From Enhydrobacter sp. (GTDB taxonomy: Bacteria; Pseudomonadota; Alphaproteobacteria; Reyranellales; Reyranellaceae), in contig CP075528.1 of the NCBI GenBank assembly GCA_025808875.1, positions 3,904,473 to 3,968,472 of the forward strand: a stretch of DNA of 64,000 nt, in the 5' to 3' direction. The notes under the pieces were generated by a model. It was given only the letters and a program-made list of their open reading frames with translations. It was not told the origin of the DNA and did no database searches. Position numbers and translations under genes: made by a program. Of the stretch, positions 8,925 through 18,531 are shown in pieces; within the stretch, counting starts at the first letter, position 1; each line of letters starts with the position of its first letter.

Positions 8925-9407
8925 TCAAGCGTACCAGTCGACCACCCGCTCGCTGATATCCTCGACCTGATCCTCCGGAATCACGCGCCCCCGGGCCGAG
9001 ATTCCCGCCTGGTGCACGGTTTCCGAGTCGCCCGAAAGCAGGGGATGCCACCAGTACAGGTCCTGCCCGAAATGGACCAAACGGTAGGCACAGGTCTTGG
9101 GCAGCCAGTCCATCCGGGCCACCACCTTTGGGGTGAGCTGGATGCAGTTCGGGACGATCTTCTTGCGGTTCTTGTAGTCCCGGCAACGCGCCGTCCTGGG
9201 ATCCAGGAGTTTGCAGCAAGTGTCGGTCTGGGCGAGTTCGCCGGTACCCTCGTATTCGAGCTTGTTGACGCAACACATGCCGCAGCCGTCGCAGAGCGAT
9301 TCCCATTCCTGCTTGGTCATCTGCGCCAGGGTCTTGCGCTTCCAGAAAGGAAGCTCCTGCCGGGCGGCGGCGCGGCGGGCACGACGGACGATTGATTTAG
9401 CGGCCAT
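8925..9407 (-). CDS. YcgN/UPF0260 cysteine-cluster protein
   Basis: A 160-residue member of UPF0260. It has the cysteine-rich core CDGCGMCCVNK, then CCKLLDPRTARCRDY, then VPNCIQL, a set suited to binding a metal or an Fe-S cluster. The family lies within the CxxCxxCC zinc/iron-chelating group, and its physiological role is not established. The start codon overlaps the 3' end of meaB by 11 bp, so it is the last gene of the MFS-meaB-UPF0260 minus-strand group. Confidence 0.92.
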   Translation of the reverse strand: MAAKSIVRRARRAAARQELPFWKRKTLAQMTKQEWESLCDGCGMCCVNKLEYEGTGELAQTDTCCKLLDPRTARCRDYKNRKKIVPNCIQLTPKVVARMDWLPKTCAYRLVHFGQDLYWWHPLLSGDSETVHQAGISARGRVIPEDQVEDISERVVDWYA

Positions 9408-10365
9408 GGAACGCTTGCAGCATACGACGGGCGGCTGCCGCAGGAGTAGCTTTTCCTGTCTCGACTTCGCGCTCGAGCCCGATCACCAGCCGCTTCACCT
9501 CCGGGTGCTTGCGCAGTTCGCCCAGCAGGGTCTCACCCACCTCATTCCACATCCAGGCGCGCGCCTGTTCGGCACGGCGACGGGCAACGCCCTTTTCGCC
9601 GACGGCGGCCCGGAAACGCTCGACGGTCTGCCAGATATCCGCCACCCCGTCGCCGGCCAGCGCCGAGCAGGTCGTGACCTCGGGCGTCCAGCCCTGGGTC
9701 GGCGAGCGCAACAGGCGCAGCGCGTGCTGATAGTCGGCGGCGGACCTTTGGGCGGTCGCCTTCAGGTCGCCGTCGGCCTTGTTGACGACGATGAGGTCGG
9801 CCAACTCGATCACGCCGCGCTTGATGCCCTGCAGGTCGTCGCCGCCGGCCGGCAACAGCAGCACGATGAACATGTCGACCATGTCGGCGACCGCCGTCTC
9901 CGACTGGCCGACTCCGACCGTCTCCACGATCACCGTGTCGAAGCCCGCGGCTTCCACCAGCAGCATGGCCTCGCGGGTGCGCCGCGCCACGCCGCCCAGG
10001 GTGGCGCCGGCGGGCGACGGCCGGATGAAGGCGGCGGGACGCCGCGACAGTTCCTCCATGCGAGTCTTGTCACCCAGGATCGAACCGCCGCCCCGCTTGG
10101 ACGACGGATCGATCGCCAGCACGGCGAGCGAGCGGCCGCGCTCGAGCACGGCCAGTCCGAAACGTTCGATGAAGGTCGATTTGCCGACACCCGGCACGCC
10201 GGTAATGCCGAGCCGAACCGACTTGCCGGTATGCGGCAGCACATCGGCCAGCAGCGCATCGGCGCGTTCGCGATGGTCGCTGCGGGTCGATTCGATCAGG
10301 GTGATGGCGCGGGCAAGCGCGTGACGGTCGCCGGCCAGCAGCGGCTTGAGCAGGGGATCGCTCAT
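9397..10365 (-). CDS. meaB: Methylmalonyl-CoA mutase-associated GTPase MeaB
   Basis: A 322-residue G3E-type P-loop GTPase that guards and reloads adenosylcobalamin on methylmalonyl-CoA mutase. Visible motifs are GVPGVGKST (Walker A), AIDPSSKRGGGSILGDKTRM (switch I region), ETVGVGQSE (Walker B/switch II) and VVNKADGD (NKxD). The C-terminal helical arm is complete. The frame stays open upstream through the MFS gene, but the ATG at 10365 is the conserved start (MSDPLLKPLLAGDRHALARAI). The partner mutase is encoded about 4 kb away on the same strand. Confidence 0.95.
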   Translation of the reverse strand: MSDPLLKPLLAGDRHALARAITLIESTRSDHRERADALLADVLPHTGKSVRLGITGVPGVGKSTFIERFGLAVLERGRSLAVLAIDPSSKRGGGSILGDKTRMEELSRRPAAFIRPSPAGATLGGVARRTREAMLLVEAAGFDTVIVETVGVGQSETAVADMVDMFIVLLLPAGGDDLQGIKRGVIELADLIVVNKADGDLKATAQRSAADYQHALRLLRSPTQGWTPEVTTCSALAGDGVADIWQTVERFRAAVGEKGVARRRAEQARAWMWNEVGETLLGELRKHPEVKRLVIGLEREVETGKATPAAAARRMLQAFHGR

Positions 10366-10379
10366 CGACCCGAGACTTA

Positions 10380-11540
10380 TCAGCCGGGCCGGCGCAAGGC
10401 CAGCAAGGCGAAGATGCCGGCCGCCGCATAGAACAGGGCCAGCGTGCCGCCGAGGCCGGGGTCGCCGAACAGATCCATTGCCGCCCCTGTCGCCGGCCGC
10501 CCGACCAGACCGCCGAAGATGTAGAGCAGGCTGAAGGCGGTGTTGGCGCGCGCTATGTCGCCGCCGCGGAAGCGCTGGCCGAGCAACGCCAGCCCGACGG
10601 GATAGATGGCGAACGAGATGCCGCCCCACAGCAGCACCACCCCATAGACCGCGGGCGACGTCGCCGGCACCATCGACAATGCGACGACGAGCGCGGTGCT
10701 GGCCAGCGTGCAGCCGGCCAGCACCGCGCGGCGATCGAAATGGTCGGCCATCCAGCCGATCGGCCATTGCAGCACGATGTTGCCGACGACGAAGACCGAC
10801 AGCCAGAGCGCTCCGGTCTCGGCCGGCACACCGGCCCCCACGGCGTAGACAGGCAGGAAACTGAAGGCGACCTGCTCGCCGAGGCCGCAGGCAAAGGCGG
10901 CGAACAGGGCAAGGGGCGCCAGCGCCATGACCTTCATGAAGCCCGAATCGGCGTGATGCTTGATGATCGGCGCCCTGTTCCAATAGGGCAGCAGCGGCAG
11001 GGCGACGAGGAGAGCGAGACCGGCGCAGGCATAGAACGGCAGCGGCCCGTAGACCCCGACGACCTGCAGCACCAGCGGACCGAGCGCCAGGCCGAGTGCG
11101 ACGAGCATGGCATAGGCCGCCATCACGCGACCGCGCTGGCGTTCCTCGACCACCACGTTCATCCAGATCTCGGTGACGACCCAGGGCACGCCGCCGACGA
11201 CCCCGTGCAGGAAGGACAGGAGGAACCAGACGACAGGGCTCTGTGTGAAGGTGTAGGCAACCGTCACCACCGAGCCGATGACGACCGAACCGATGATCGC
11301 CGGCACCGCCCCAAACCGCGCCGTGACCTGCGGAATGCGCGCACCGAACGCCAGCATGCCGAGCCCCCAGGCGGCCGCGATCACGCCGATGGTCAGCTTG
11401 TCGTGGCCTTGTTGCTCGAGGGCCAGCGGCACCAGCGGCATGCCGGCCCCGGCCTGCAGGCCGATGGCGCCGCACGCGGCGAACACCGGGATAAGCGACC
11501 GCCAGGGCCCGACCGCGACGGAGCCGCTAGTCGGGGACAT
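10380..11540 (-). CDS. MFS transporter, 12 TM
   Basis: A major facilitator of about 386 residues with twelve hydrophobic segments. Features are GVIAAAWGLGMLAFGARIPQ in TM2, a loop with VVEERQRGRVMAAYA, and a central loop before LFAAFACGLGEQVAFSFLP. It resembles the YcaD/CynX-like sugar or drug carriers; the substrate is unknown. The ATG at 11540 overlaps the end of the Atm1-like gene by 14 bp, and meaB starts 15 bp after its stop, so it sits in a minus-strand operon. Confidence 0.85.
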   Translation of the reverse strand: MSPTSGSVAVGPWRSLIPVFAACGAIGLQAGAGMPLVPLALEQQGHDKLTIGVIAAAWGLGMLAFGARIPQVTARFGAVPAIIGSVVIGSVVTVAYTFTQSPVVWFLLSFLHGVVGGVPWVVTEIWMNVVVEERQRGRVMAAYAMLVALGLALGPLVLQVVGVYGPLPFYACAGLALLVALPLLPYWNRAPIIKHHADSGFMKVMALAPLALFAAFACGLGEQVAFSFLPVYAVGAGVPAETGALWLSVFVVGNIVLQWPIGWMADHFDRRAVLAGCTLASTALVVALSMVPATSPAVYGVVLLWGGISFAIYPVGLALLGQRFRGGDIARANTAFSLLYIFGGLVGRPATGAAMDLFGDPGLGGTLALFYAAAGIFALLALRRPG

Positions 11541-13395
11541 GCATGTGTCCCTCAGTCCGGAAGCTGGGCGGTTCCTCGATGTGGCGCTCGGCCTCGGCTT
11601 GGGCCTCCTGCTGGCGGCGCCACATGTCGGCATAGAGGCCGTCGCGGGCCAGCAGGTCGATGTGCCGGCCGCGTTCGGCGACGCGGCCACGATCGAGCAC
11701 GACGATCTCTTCGGCATGCACGATGGTCGACAGCCGGTGCGCGATGATCACCGTGGTGCGGCCGCGGCTCACGTCCTCCAGCGAGCGCTGGATCTCCTGC
11801 TCGGTGCGGGTGTCGAGCGCGCTGGTCGCCTCGTCGAACAGCAGGATGCGCGGGTTCTTGAGAATGGTGCGCGCGATCGCCACGCGCTGCTTCTCGCCGC
11901 CCGACAGCTTCAGGCCGCGCTCGCCGACCATGGAGTCGTAGCCCTGCGGCAAGCCGGCGACGAAGTCGTGGATGCGCGCCAGCCTCGCCGCAGCCTCGAC
12001 CTCCTCGCGCGTGCAGTCGGGCCGGCCGTAGCAGATGTTGTAGAAGATCGTGTCGTTGAACAGCACGGTATCCTGCGGCACCACGCCGATCGCCGTGCGC
12101 AAGCTCGCCTGCGCTACGTCCCGGATGTCCTGACCGTCGATCAGCACCCGCCCAGCCGCCACGTCGTAGAAGCGGAACAGGATGCGCGACACCGTCGACT
12201 TGCCGGCACCGCTCGACCCCACGATGGCGACGGTGTGGCCCGGCGCCACCCGAAAACTGACGTCGTGCAGGATCGGCCGCGCCTTCTCGTAGTGGAAGTC
12301 GACATGGTCGAACACGATCTCGCCGCCCGACACGGCGAGCGGCGGCGCACCCGGCTTGTCGGCGACCTCGGCGTGCACGTCGAGCAGGCCGAACATCTGC
12401 TCCATGTTGACCAGCGCGTTGCGGATCTCGCGATAGGCGAAGCCCAGCAGGTTGAGCGGCTGGTAGAGCTGCAGCAGGAAGGCGTTGACCGCGACGAAGT
12501 CGCCGACGGTCATCGTGCCCGCGGCCACGCCCTGCCCGGCCATCACCATCACCAGCACGAGGCCGACCGCGATGATCGCCCCCTGGCCGACGTTGAGAAG
12601 CGACAGCGTGCGGCTCGAGCGGATGGCCGCCATCTCGTACTGGCGTCGACCGACGTCATAGCGGGCAGCCTCGTGCCGCTCGTTACCGAAGTACTTCACC
12701 GTCTCGTAGTTGAGAAGGCTGTCGATCGCCTTGGCGTTGGCGGCCGTGTCGGCGTCGTTCATCCGGCGCACGTGCAGGATGCGCCACTCCGACAGCACCA
12801 TGGTGAAGACGATGTAGCCGCCGATCACCGTGAACGTCACCGCCGTGAAACGCCAGTCGTAGAGGCGCCACAGGATGGCGCCGACCAGCACGATCTCGAA
12901 CAGTGTCGGCAGGATGTTGAAGGTGGTGAAGCGGACCAGGAATTCCATTCCCGTCGTGCCCCGCTCGATGACGCGGCTCAATCCGCCGGTCTGGCGTTCG
13001 AGGTGGAAGCGCAGCGACAGGGCGTGGAGATGGCGGAACACCTCGAGCGCGAGGTTGCGTATGGCCCGCTGAGACACCGGGGCGAAGATGGCATCCCGCA
13101 CCTCGCCCAGCGCCTGCGCCAGCACGCGCGCCACGCCGTAGGCGAGGATCAGCGCGACCGGCACGACGACGGCCTGGACGCGCGGATCGCTCAGCGCGTC
13201 GACCGCGTCCTTGTAGAGGATCGGAACATAGACATTGGTGACCTTGGCCAGCACCAGCAAGACCAGCGCCACGATGACGCGGGCGCGCAGGCCGAATTCC
13301 CCCTTTGGCCACAAATGCCTGCCAAGGATGGAAAGCACGTGCCACGACCGGCCCGAATCGATGCCGGGCGCGCGAACGGAGGGATCTGGCGACAT
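11527..13395 (-). CDS. Atm1-type ABC half-transporter
   Basis: A fused permease-ATPase of 622 residues. Six TM helices span about 35-330, and the NBD follows with Walker A VGSSGAGKST, signature LSGGEKQRVAIARTI, Walker B ILLFDEATSALD and an H-loop histidine. The stretch AKAIDSLLNYETVKYFGNE is diagnostic for the Atm1/ABCB7 branch, which exports glutathione-linked sulfur or metal conjugates in Fe-S and heavy-metal homeostasis. It is the first gene of the minus-strand group with the MFS carrier and meaB. Confidence 0.92.
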   Translation of the reverse strand: MSPDPSVRAPGIDSGRSWHVLSILGRHLWPKGEFGLRARVIVALVLLVLAKVTNVYVPILYKDAVDALSDPRVQAVVVPVALILAYGVARVLAQALGEVRDAIFAPVSQRAIRNLALEVFRHLHALSLRFHLERQTGGLSRVIERGTTGMEFLVRFTTFNILPTLFEIVLVGAILWRLYDWRFTAVTFTVIGGYIVFTMVLSEWRILHVRRMNDADTAANAKAIDSLLNYETVKYFGNERHEAARYDVGRRQYEMAAIRSSRTLSLLNVGQGAIIAVGLVLVMVMAGQGVAAGTMTVGDFVAVNAFLLQLYQPLNLLGFAYREIRNALVNMEQMFGLLDVHAEVADKPGAPPLAVSGGEIVFDHVDFHYEKARPILHDVSFRVAPGHTVAIVGSSGAGKSTVSRILFRFYDVAAGRVLIDGQDIRDVAQASLRTAIGVVPQDTVLFNDTIFYNICYGRPDCTREEVEAAARLARIHDFVAGLPQGYDSMVGERGLKLSGGEKQRVAIARTILKNPRILLFDEATSALDTRTEQEIQRSLEDVSRGRTTVIIAHRLSTIVHAEEIVVLDRGRVAERGRHIDLLARDGLYADMWRRQQEAQAEAERHIEEPPSFRTEGHMHVPD

Positions 13396-13497
13396 GAAAT
13401 GCGGGGTGGATAGCGACGCGAGTCGGGTGGTGTCGGGGGCGCGGGCCTTCTATCGTGCCCGTGCGGCCGAAGTAAGCCCCCGGGGGGAAAGCATCTC

Positions 13498-14322
13498 ATG
13501 AGTTTTCGTAGGGCCTTGGCGGCTTTCGCCTTGTGCGCCGCCGCTTCGACCGCCGCGCGGGCCCAGAGCGACCGCCACGTCGAGGTCGGCTACGAAATCA
13601 CCTTCGCCGGCTTCTCCGGCTTTCGCATCGACTTCACCGCCAAGTTCGACGGCAACCGCTACGACGTCGAAAGCAGTACCTTCAAGGAGGGCCTGCTGCG
13701 TTTGGTCACCATCCACTATGTCGGCCGCAATCGTGCCTGGGGCGGATTCCTGCCGGAGGGCGCGCAGCCCGAGGGCGGCTCGATGTCGATCGTGGTCGGC
13801 GACAAGACACGCACTTGGCTGGCGCAGTACGGACCCGACGGCGAGATGCGCGAACAGCACAATCCGGAATGGAAGCCGTGGCCGGAAGTGGTGATCCCCG
13901 AGGACAAGCGCCGCGGCTCGCTCGATCCCCTGTCGGGGGCCCTGTCGGTCGGCATGGCGGGCGCCGCGGCCTGCGAGCAGACCGTGCCCTCCAACGACGG
14001 CAAGCGGCGCATCGATGTGATGCTGCGCAAGGTCGGCACCGAAACGCCCGCACAGGCCGGCGTTCCCCAGGCGAGGGGCGAGCTCCTGGTATGCGAGGTT
14101 CATACGCGCCGCGTCGCGGGAGAGTTCCACGACGCGCCGAAGGAGGCCGAGAGCAAGCGCGAGGACACGATGAGGCTCTGGTTCGCCCGGCTCGATGACA
14201 GCGACTTCCGCTATCCCGTGAAGCTCGAGGCGAAGACCGGCTTCGGCACGATCCGCGGCAGGCTGCTGTTCTTCCGCCAGCGCCCGCTCACGCCGGAGGA
14301 GCGCGCGGAGATGCGGCGGTAA
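13498..14322 (+). CDS. DUF3108 periplasmic protein
   Basis: A 274-residue protein with an N-terminal signal peptide (ALAAFALCAAASTAARAQS). The DUF3108 domain follows, with VGYEITFAGFSGFRIDFTAKF near the start and the late motif PVKLEAKTGFGTIRGRLLFF. The function is unknown; the family is a predicted envelope protein of lipid-binding shape. It is divergent from the Atm1-like gene (102 bp apart) and convergent with methylmalonyl-CoA mutase. Confidence 0.85.
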   Translation: MSFRRALAAFALCAAASTAARAQSDRHVEVGYEITFAGFSGFRIDFTAKFDGNRYDVESSTFKEGLLRLVTIHYVGRNRAWGGFLPEGAQPEGGSMSIVVGDKTRTWLAQYGPDGEMREQHNPEWKPWPEVVIPEDKRRGSLDPLSGALSVGMAGAAACEQTVPSNDGKRRIDVMLRKVGTETPAQAGVPQARGELLVCEVHTRRVAGEFHDAPKEAESKREDTMRLWFARLDDSDFRYPVKLEAKTGFGTIRGRLLFFRQRPLTPEERAEMRR

Positions 14323-14332
14323 GCGAACGGCC

Positions 14333-16504
14333 TCAGGCCGCGCGCTTCTGGCTGCGGCTGCGCAGGATGCCGAGGATCTCGGCGGCGGCGGCCGGGATGT
14401 TGGTGCCGGGGCCGTAGATCGCCGCCACGCCGGCCTTCCTGAGGAAGTCGTAGTCCTGCGCCGGCACGACGCCGCCCACCACGACCAACACCTCGGCGCC
14501 GCCCTGCCCGGCGAGTTCCTCGATCAACTGCGGCACCAGGGTCTTGTGGCCGGCCGCCTGGCTCGACACGCCGATCACGTGCACGTCGTTCTCGATGGCG
14601 GCGCGGGCCGCCTCCTGCGGCGTCTGGAACAGCGGTCCGACATCGACGTCGAAGCCGAGATCGGCAAAAGCCGTGGCGATCACCTTGGCGCCGCGGTCGT
14701 GGCCGTCCTGGCCCATCTTCACCACCATGAGGCGCGGCCGACGGCCCTCCTCCTCGGCGAAGGCCGCGATGTCGGTGCGGATGCGCGCCAACCCCTCGTC
14801 GCCCTCCCACTCGCTGGCATAGACGCCGGAGATCGAGCGGATGGTCGCCTGGTAGCGGCCGTAGACACCCTCCAGCGCCGACGAGATCTCGCCCACAGTG
14901 GCGCGCGCGCGCGTCGCCTCGATCGAAAGCGCCAGCAGGTTGCCGGTGCCGCTGCGCGCCGCCTCGCCCAGCGCCTTGAGCGCGGCGACGCACTTCTGCT
15001 CGTCGCGACTGGAGCGAATCCTCTGCAGGCGCGAGACCTGCGATTCGCGCACTACGTCGTTGTCGACCTCGAGGATCTCGATCGGCGGCTCTTCCTCGAG
15101 CTGGAACTTGTTGACGCCGACCACGATCTCCTCACCGCGGTCGATACGCGCCTGCCGCCGGGCCGCCGCCTCCTCGATGCGCATCTTGGGCATGCCGGCC
15201 TCCACCGCCTTGGTCATGCCGCCCAGCGCCTCGACCTCCTGGATGAGCTTGCGCGCCTCGGCGATCAGGCTCGCCGTCAGCGACTCCACATAGTAGCTGC
15301 CGGCCAGCGGGTCGACGACCTTGGTGACGCCCGTCTCGTGCTGGAGGATGAGCTGGGTGTTGCGCGCGATGCGCGCCGACTGGACCGTCGGGAGCGCGAT
15401 CGCCTCGTCGAACGAATTGGTGTGCAGCGACTGCGTGCCGCCCAGCACCGCCGCCATCGCCTCGTAGGCGGTGCGGACGACGTTGTTGTAGGGGTCCTTT
15501 TCGGTCAGCGACACCCCCGAAGTCTGGCAATGCGTGCGCAGCGACAGCGAATCGGCCTTCTTCGGCTCGAACGGCCGGACCAGCTCGGCCCACAGGAAGC
15601 GCGCGGCCCTGAGCTTCGCCACCTCCATGAAGAAGTTCATGCCGATGCAGAAGAAGAAGGAAAGGCGCGGCGCAAAGGCATCGATGTCGAGGCCCTTGGC
15701 CTTGGCGGCGCGCACGTACTCGAGCCCGTCGGCCAGGGTGAAGGCCAGTTCCTGGACCAGCGTCGCTCCGGCCTCCTGCATGTGATAGCCGGAGATCGAG
15801 ATCGAGTTGAACCTCGGCATGTGCTGCGCGGTGTGTTCGATGATGTCGGCCACGATGCGCATGCTCGGCCCGGGCGGATAGATGTAGGTGTTCCGAACCA
15901 TGAACTCCTTGAGGATGTCGTTCTGGATCGTGCCAGCGAGCCTGTCCTGCGGCACGCCCTGCTCCTCGGCGGCGACGATGTAGCCGGCCAGCACCGGCAG
16001 CACGGCGCCGTTCATGGTCATGCTGACGCTCATCTTGTCGAGCGGGATTCCGTCGAACAGGATCTTCATGTCCTCGACGGAATCGATCGCCACGCCCGCC
16101 TTGCCGACGTCGCCGACGACGCGCGGATGGTCGGAGTCGTAGCCGCGGTGCGTCGCCAAGTCGAACGCCACCGACAGGCCCATCTGCCCGGCCGCGAGAT
16201 TGGCGCGGTAGAACTTGTTGCTCTCCTCGGCGGTCGAGAAGCCGGCGTACTGGCGCACCGTCCAGGGACGGCCGGCGTACATCGTCGCTTTCGGGCCGCG
16301 CGTGAAGGGCGGAAAGCCCGGCAGCGAGCCCCCCAGGTCCGAGCCGAGCGTCTCCAGGTTCTCGAGGTCGGCCGCGGTATAGATCGGCTTCACGACGATG
16401 CCCTCGGGCGTGGTCCAGTGGAGCGACCCGAGCGGCTTGTCGCGCAGCTCCTTGGCCGCGAGCTCTTCCCAGTCGGCGAGGGTCTTCTTCGGAAAGTCAG
16501 CCAT
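14333..16504 (-). CDS. scpA: Methylmalonyl-CoA mutase, single-chain
   Basis: Adenosylcobalamin enzyme that interconverts methylmalonyl-CoA and succinyl-CoA; 723 residues. The TIM-barrel domain contains GTIQNDILKEFMVRNTYI, MRIVADIIEH and HCQTSGVSLTEKDPYNNVVRT. The C-terminal B12-binding domain (from about 590) has DGHDRGAK, whose histidine is the lower cobalt ligand. It is the homodimeric form, with no separate small subunit. The ATG at 16504 (MADFPKKTLADWEELA) is chosen, although the frame stays open into phaZ. With cobST and meaB in the same window, it forms a B12-dependent propionate route. Confidence 0.97.
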   Translation of the reverse strand: MADFPKKTLADWEELAAKELRDKPLGSLHWTTPEGIVVKPIYTAADLENLETLGSDLGGSLPGFPPFTRGPKATMYAGRPWTVRQYAGFSTAEESNKFYRANLAAGQMGLSVAFDLATHRGYDSDHPRVVGDVGKAGVAIDSVEDMKILFDGIPLDKMSVSMTMNGAVLPVLAGYIVAAEEQGVPQDRLAGTIQNDILKEFMVRNTYIYPPGPSMRIVADIIEHTAQHMPRFNSISISGYHMQEAGATLVQELAFTLADGLEYVRAAKAKGLDIDAFAPRLSFFFCIGMNFFMEVAKLRAARFLWAELVRPFEPKKADSLSLRTHCQTSGVSLTEKDPYNNVVRTAYEAMAAVLGGTQSLHTNSFDEAIALPTVQSARIARNTQLILQHETGVTKVVDPLAGSYYVESLTASLIAEARKLIQEVEALGGMTKAVEAGMPKMRIEEAAARRQARIDRGEEIVVGVNKFQLEEEPPIEILEVDNDVVRESQVSRLQRIRSSRDEQKCVAALKALGEAARSGTGNLLALSIEATRARATVGEISSALEGVYGRYQATIRSISGVYASEWEGDEGLARIRTDIAAFAEEEGRRPRLMVVKMGQDGHDRGAKVIATAFADLGFDVDVGPLFQTPQEAARAAIENDVHVIGVSSQAAGHKTLVPQLIEELAGQGGAEVLVVVGGVVPAQDYDFLRKAGVAAIYGPGTNIPAAAAEILGILRSRSQKRAA

Positions 16505-16545
16505 GGCGCTTAAATAACGCAAATGCCCTGGCAGGCGCCACAGGC

Positions 16546-17757
16546 CTACTCGTTGGCCAGGATGGTGTTTCGCACCAAGGGGTAGATCTGGCCGGCCCAG
16601 CGCTTGCCGGCGAACACGCCATAGTGGCCGACCCCGGCCTGCATATAGTGCTTCTTGCGATAGGGCCGCAGGCTGGAACAAAGGTCGTGCGCGGCGACCG
16701 TCTGGCCGATGGAGCAGATGTCGTCGCGCTCGCCCTCGACGGTGAACAGGGCGGTGCGGCGGATCGCCCTGGGGTTCACCCGGCGGCCCTTCCACTCGAG
16801 CTCGCCCTTGGCCAGCAGGTGCTCCTGAAATACCCGCTGCACCGTCTCGAGATAGAACTCGGCCGTCATGTCGAGCACGGCGAAATACTCGTCGTAGAAG
16901 GTCTTGATGGCCTCGGCCTGCTGCGTGTCGCCCCGCGCCAGGGCGCGATAGAGGTCGATCTGCGCCTTGATGTGCCGCTCGGCGTTCATGCTCATGAAGG
17001 CGGTGAGTTGCAAGAAGCCCGGATAGACCCGCCGCATCGCGCCGGAAAACCGCACCGGCACGCGGCTGATCAGGTTGCGCTCGAACCAGTGGATCGAGCG
17101 GCCGGTCGCAAGCTCGTTGACCGCCGTCGGATTGAGCCGCGTGTCGATCGGCCCCGCCATCAAGGTGAGACTCAGCGGATAGGCCGGGTTGTCGTCCTCC
17201 GCCATCACCGCCGCCGCGGCCAGTGCCTGCACGCAGGGCTGGCACACCGCCACGACGTGCGCGCCCGGCCCCATCGCCTCCAGGAACCAGATCAGATGCT
17301 CGATGTACTCGTCGAAGCCGAAGCGGCCGTTCCACAGGCCGACGTCGCGTGCGTTCGCCCAGTCGGTGATGTGCACGTCGTGCTCGGGCAGCAGCACGCG
17401 CACCGTGTCGCGCAGCAGCGTGGCGAAGTGGCCCGACAGCGGCGCCACCACCAGCACGCGCGGCTGCGCCGGCGCGCCTTCCTTGGCAAAGCGCAGCAAG
17501 GTGCCGAAGGGAGTCGCCAGCACCTCCTCCTCGCGCACCGGCACCACACGGTTGCCCTGCTTCACCTCGGCGATGCCGAAGGACGGCCGCCGATGGTTGA
17601 GCGCCGCCCGGCTCATCATCTCGCACAACGCCCCGACCGCGCGCCAATTCTCGGCCTGGGAGACGCCGCCGGTGGCCAAAGTCTGGCCAGCCACTGTCGC
17701 CCAAACGCGCATCGGCAGCATCACATCGGCGGCGGTCTGGTACAGTGCATACAGCAT
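16546..17757 (-). CDS. phaZ: Intracellular polyhydroxyalkanoate depolymerase
   Basis: Mobilises stored polyhydroxybutyrate granules; about 403 residues, alpha/beta-hydrolase fold. It has the intracellular PhaZ hallmarks LIWFLEAMGPGAHVVAVCQPCVQALAA, where a cysteine replaces the usual lipase serine, ERNLISRVPVRF, and the C-terminal HYMQAGVGHYGVFAGKRW with the catalytic His region. The ATG at 17757 (MLYALYQTAAD) matches the family. In-frame ATGs at 17784 and 17796 are alternatives, and the last would overlap the divergent GST start. Confidence 0.92.
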   Translation of the reverse strand: MLYALYQTAADVMLPMRVWATVAGQTLATGGVSQAENWRAVGALCEMMSRAALNHRRPSFGIAEVKQGNRVVPVREEEVLATPFGTLLRFAKEGAPAQPRVLVVAPLSGHFATLLRDTVRVLLPEHDVHITDWANARDVGLWNGRFGFDEYIEHLIWFLEAMGPGAHVVAVCQPCVQALAAAAVMAEDDNPAYPLSLTLMAGPIDTRLNPTAVNELATGRSIHWFERNLISRVPVRFSGAMRRVYPGFLQLTAFMSMNAERHIKAQIDLYRALARGDTQQAEAIKTFYDEYFAVLDMTAEFYLETVQRVFQEHLLAKGELEWKGRRVNPRAIRRTALFTVEGERDDICSIGQTVAAHDLCSSLRPYRKKHYMQAGVGHYGVFAGKRWAGQIYPLVRNTILANE

Positions 17758-17794
17758 TAACGGCAGCCGGCTCGGAAATTGCATACCCGGCGAC

Positions 17795-18451
17795 ATGGCC
17801 GAGGCTTCTCTAACCGTCAGTAGCAAGAACTATTCCTCTTGGTCGCTGCGCGGCTGGCTGCTGTGCAAAATGGCGGGGCTCGACTTCGACGAGCGGATGG
17901 CGCCGATCGACGATCCCGCGACCCGTGCCGAGCTGCTGCTGCTGTCGCCTTCCTTCCTGGTGCCCTGCCTCGACCACGGGCCGGTCAAGGTGTGGGACAC
18001 GCTGGCGATCGCCGAGTACCTGAACGAGATCAAGCCCGAGGCAGGCCTGCTGCCGGCCGACAAGGTGGCGCGCGCCCATTGCCGCGCCGTGTGCGGCGAG
18101 ATGCATTCCGGCTTCGCCAATCTGCGCTCGGCGCTGCCGATGAACCTCAAGGCGCGGCACGACTCGTTCAAGGTATGGGCGGGCGCGCAGGCCGACATCG
18201 ATCGCGTCACCGCGATCTGGCGCGACTGCCTGCAGCGCTATGGCGGGCCCTACCTGTTCGGCGCGACGCCGACGATGGCGGACGCCATGTACGCGCCCGT
18301 CTGCACGCGCTTCGCCACCTACGGCGTGGCGCTCGACGCCGCCGGCGCCGCCTACCGCGACCTCATGCTGGCCTTTCCGGCCCTGCTCGAATGGACGGCG
18401 GCGGCGCGTGCCGAGCCCGAGGAAGTCGAGGAGCTCGACGTCGAGTTCTAG
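17795..18451 (+). CDS. Glutathione S-transferase family protein
   Basis: A 218-residue GST. The N-terminal thioredoxin-like domain opens with LTVSSKNYSSWSLRGWLLCKMAGLDF and contains VPCLDHGPVKVWDTLAIAEYL, the glutathione-binding SNAIL-like region. A helical C-terminal domain includes YLFGATPTMADAMYAPVCTRF. The SSKNYSSWS opening places it with the YfcF/maleylacetoacetate-isomerase-like cytosolic GSTs. The start is divergent from phaZ, about 37 bp from the chosen phaZ start. Confidence 0.9.
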   Translation: MAEASLTVSSKNYSSWSLRGWLLCKMAGLDFDERMAPIDDPATRAELLLLSPSFLVPCLDHGPVKVWDTLAIAEYLNEIKPEAGLLPADKVARAHCRAVCGEMHSGFANLRSALPMNLKARHDSFKVWAGAQADIDRVTAIWRDCLQRYGGPYLFGATPTMADAMYAPVCTRFATYGVALDAAGAAYRDLMLAFPALLEWTAAARAEPEEVEELDVEF

Positions 18452-18504
18452 CGGCGGAAATGCCGGAAATCGTACAAATAATACCGCATCGGAACCAAAA
18501 CCCT

Positions 18505-18531
18505 TCGCCAAAATCGCCAAAATCGCCAAAA
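18505..18531. repeat. Three tandem 9-bp repeats
   Basis: Three exact copies of TCGCCAAAA lie in the 265-bp gap between the GST and the esterase. The gap shows no gene and is visibly less GC-rich than its surroundings (18465-18650). No function is evident. Confidence 0.8.

Noticed and set aside
9397..11475. A long minus-strand open frame that would join MeaB to an upstream 370-residue extension
   Set aside because: The upstream part is the MFS gene read in the wrong frame; MeaB has its own conserved start at 10365.
14333..17704. A 1123-codon minus-strand frame suggesting a mutase fusion
   Set aside because: The part beyond 16504 is phaZ in another frame; mutase homologues start at MADFPKKTL.
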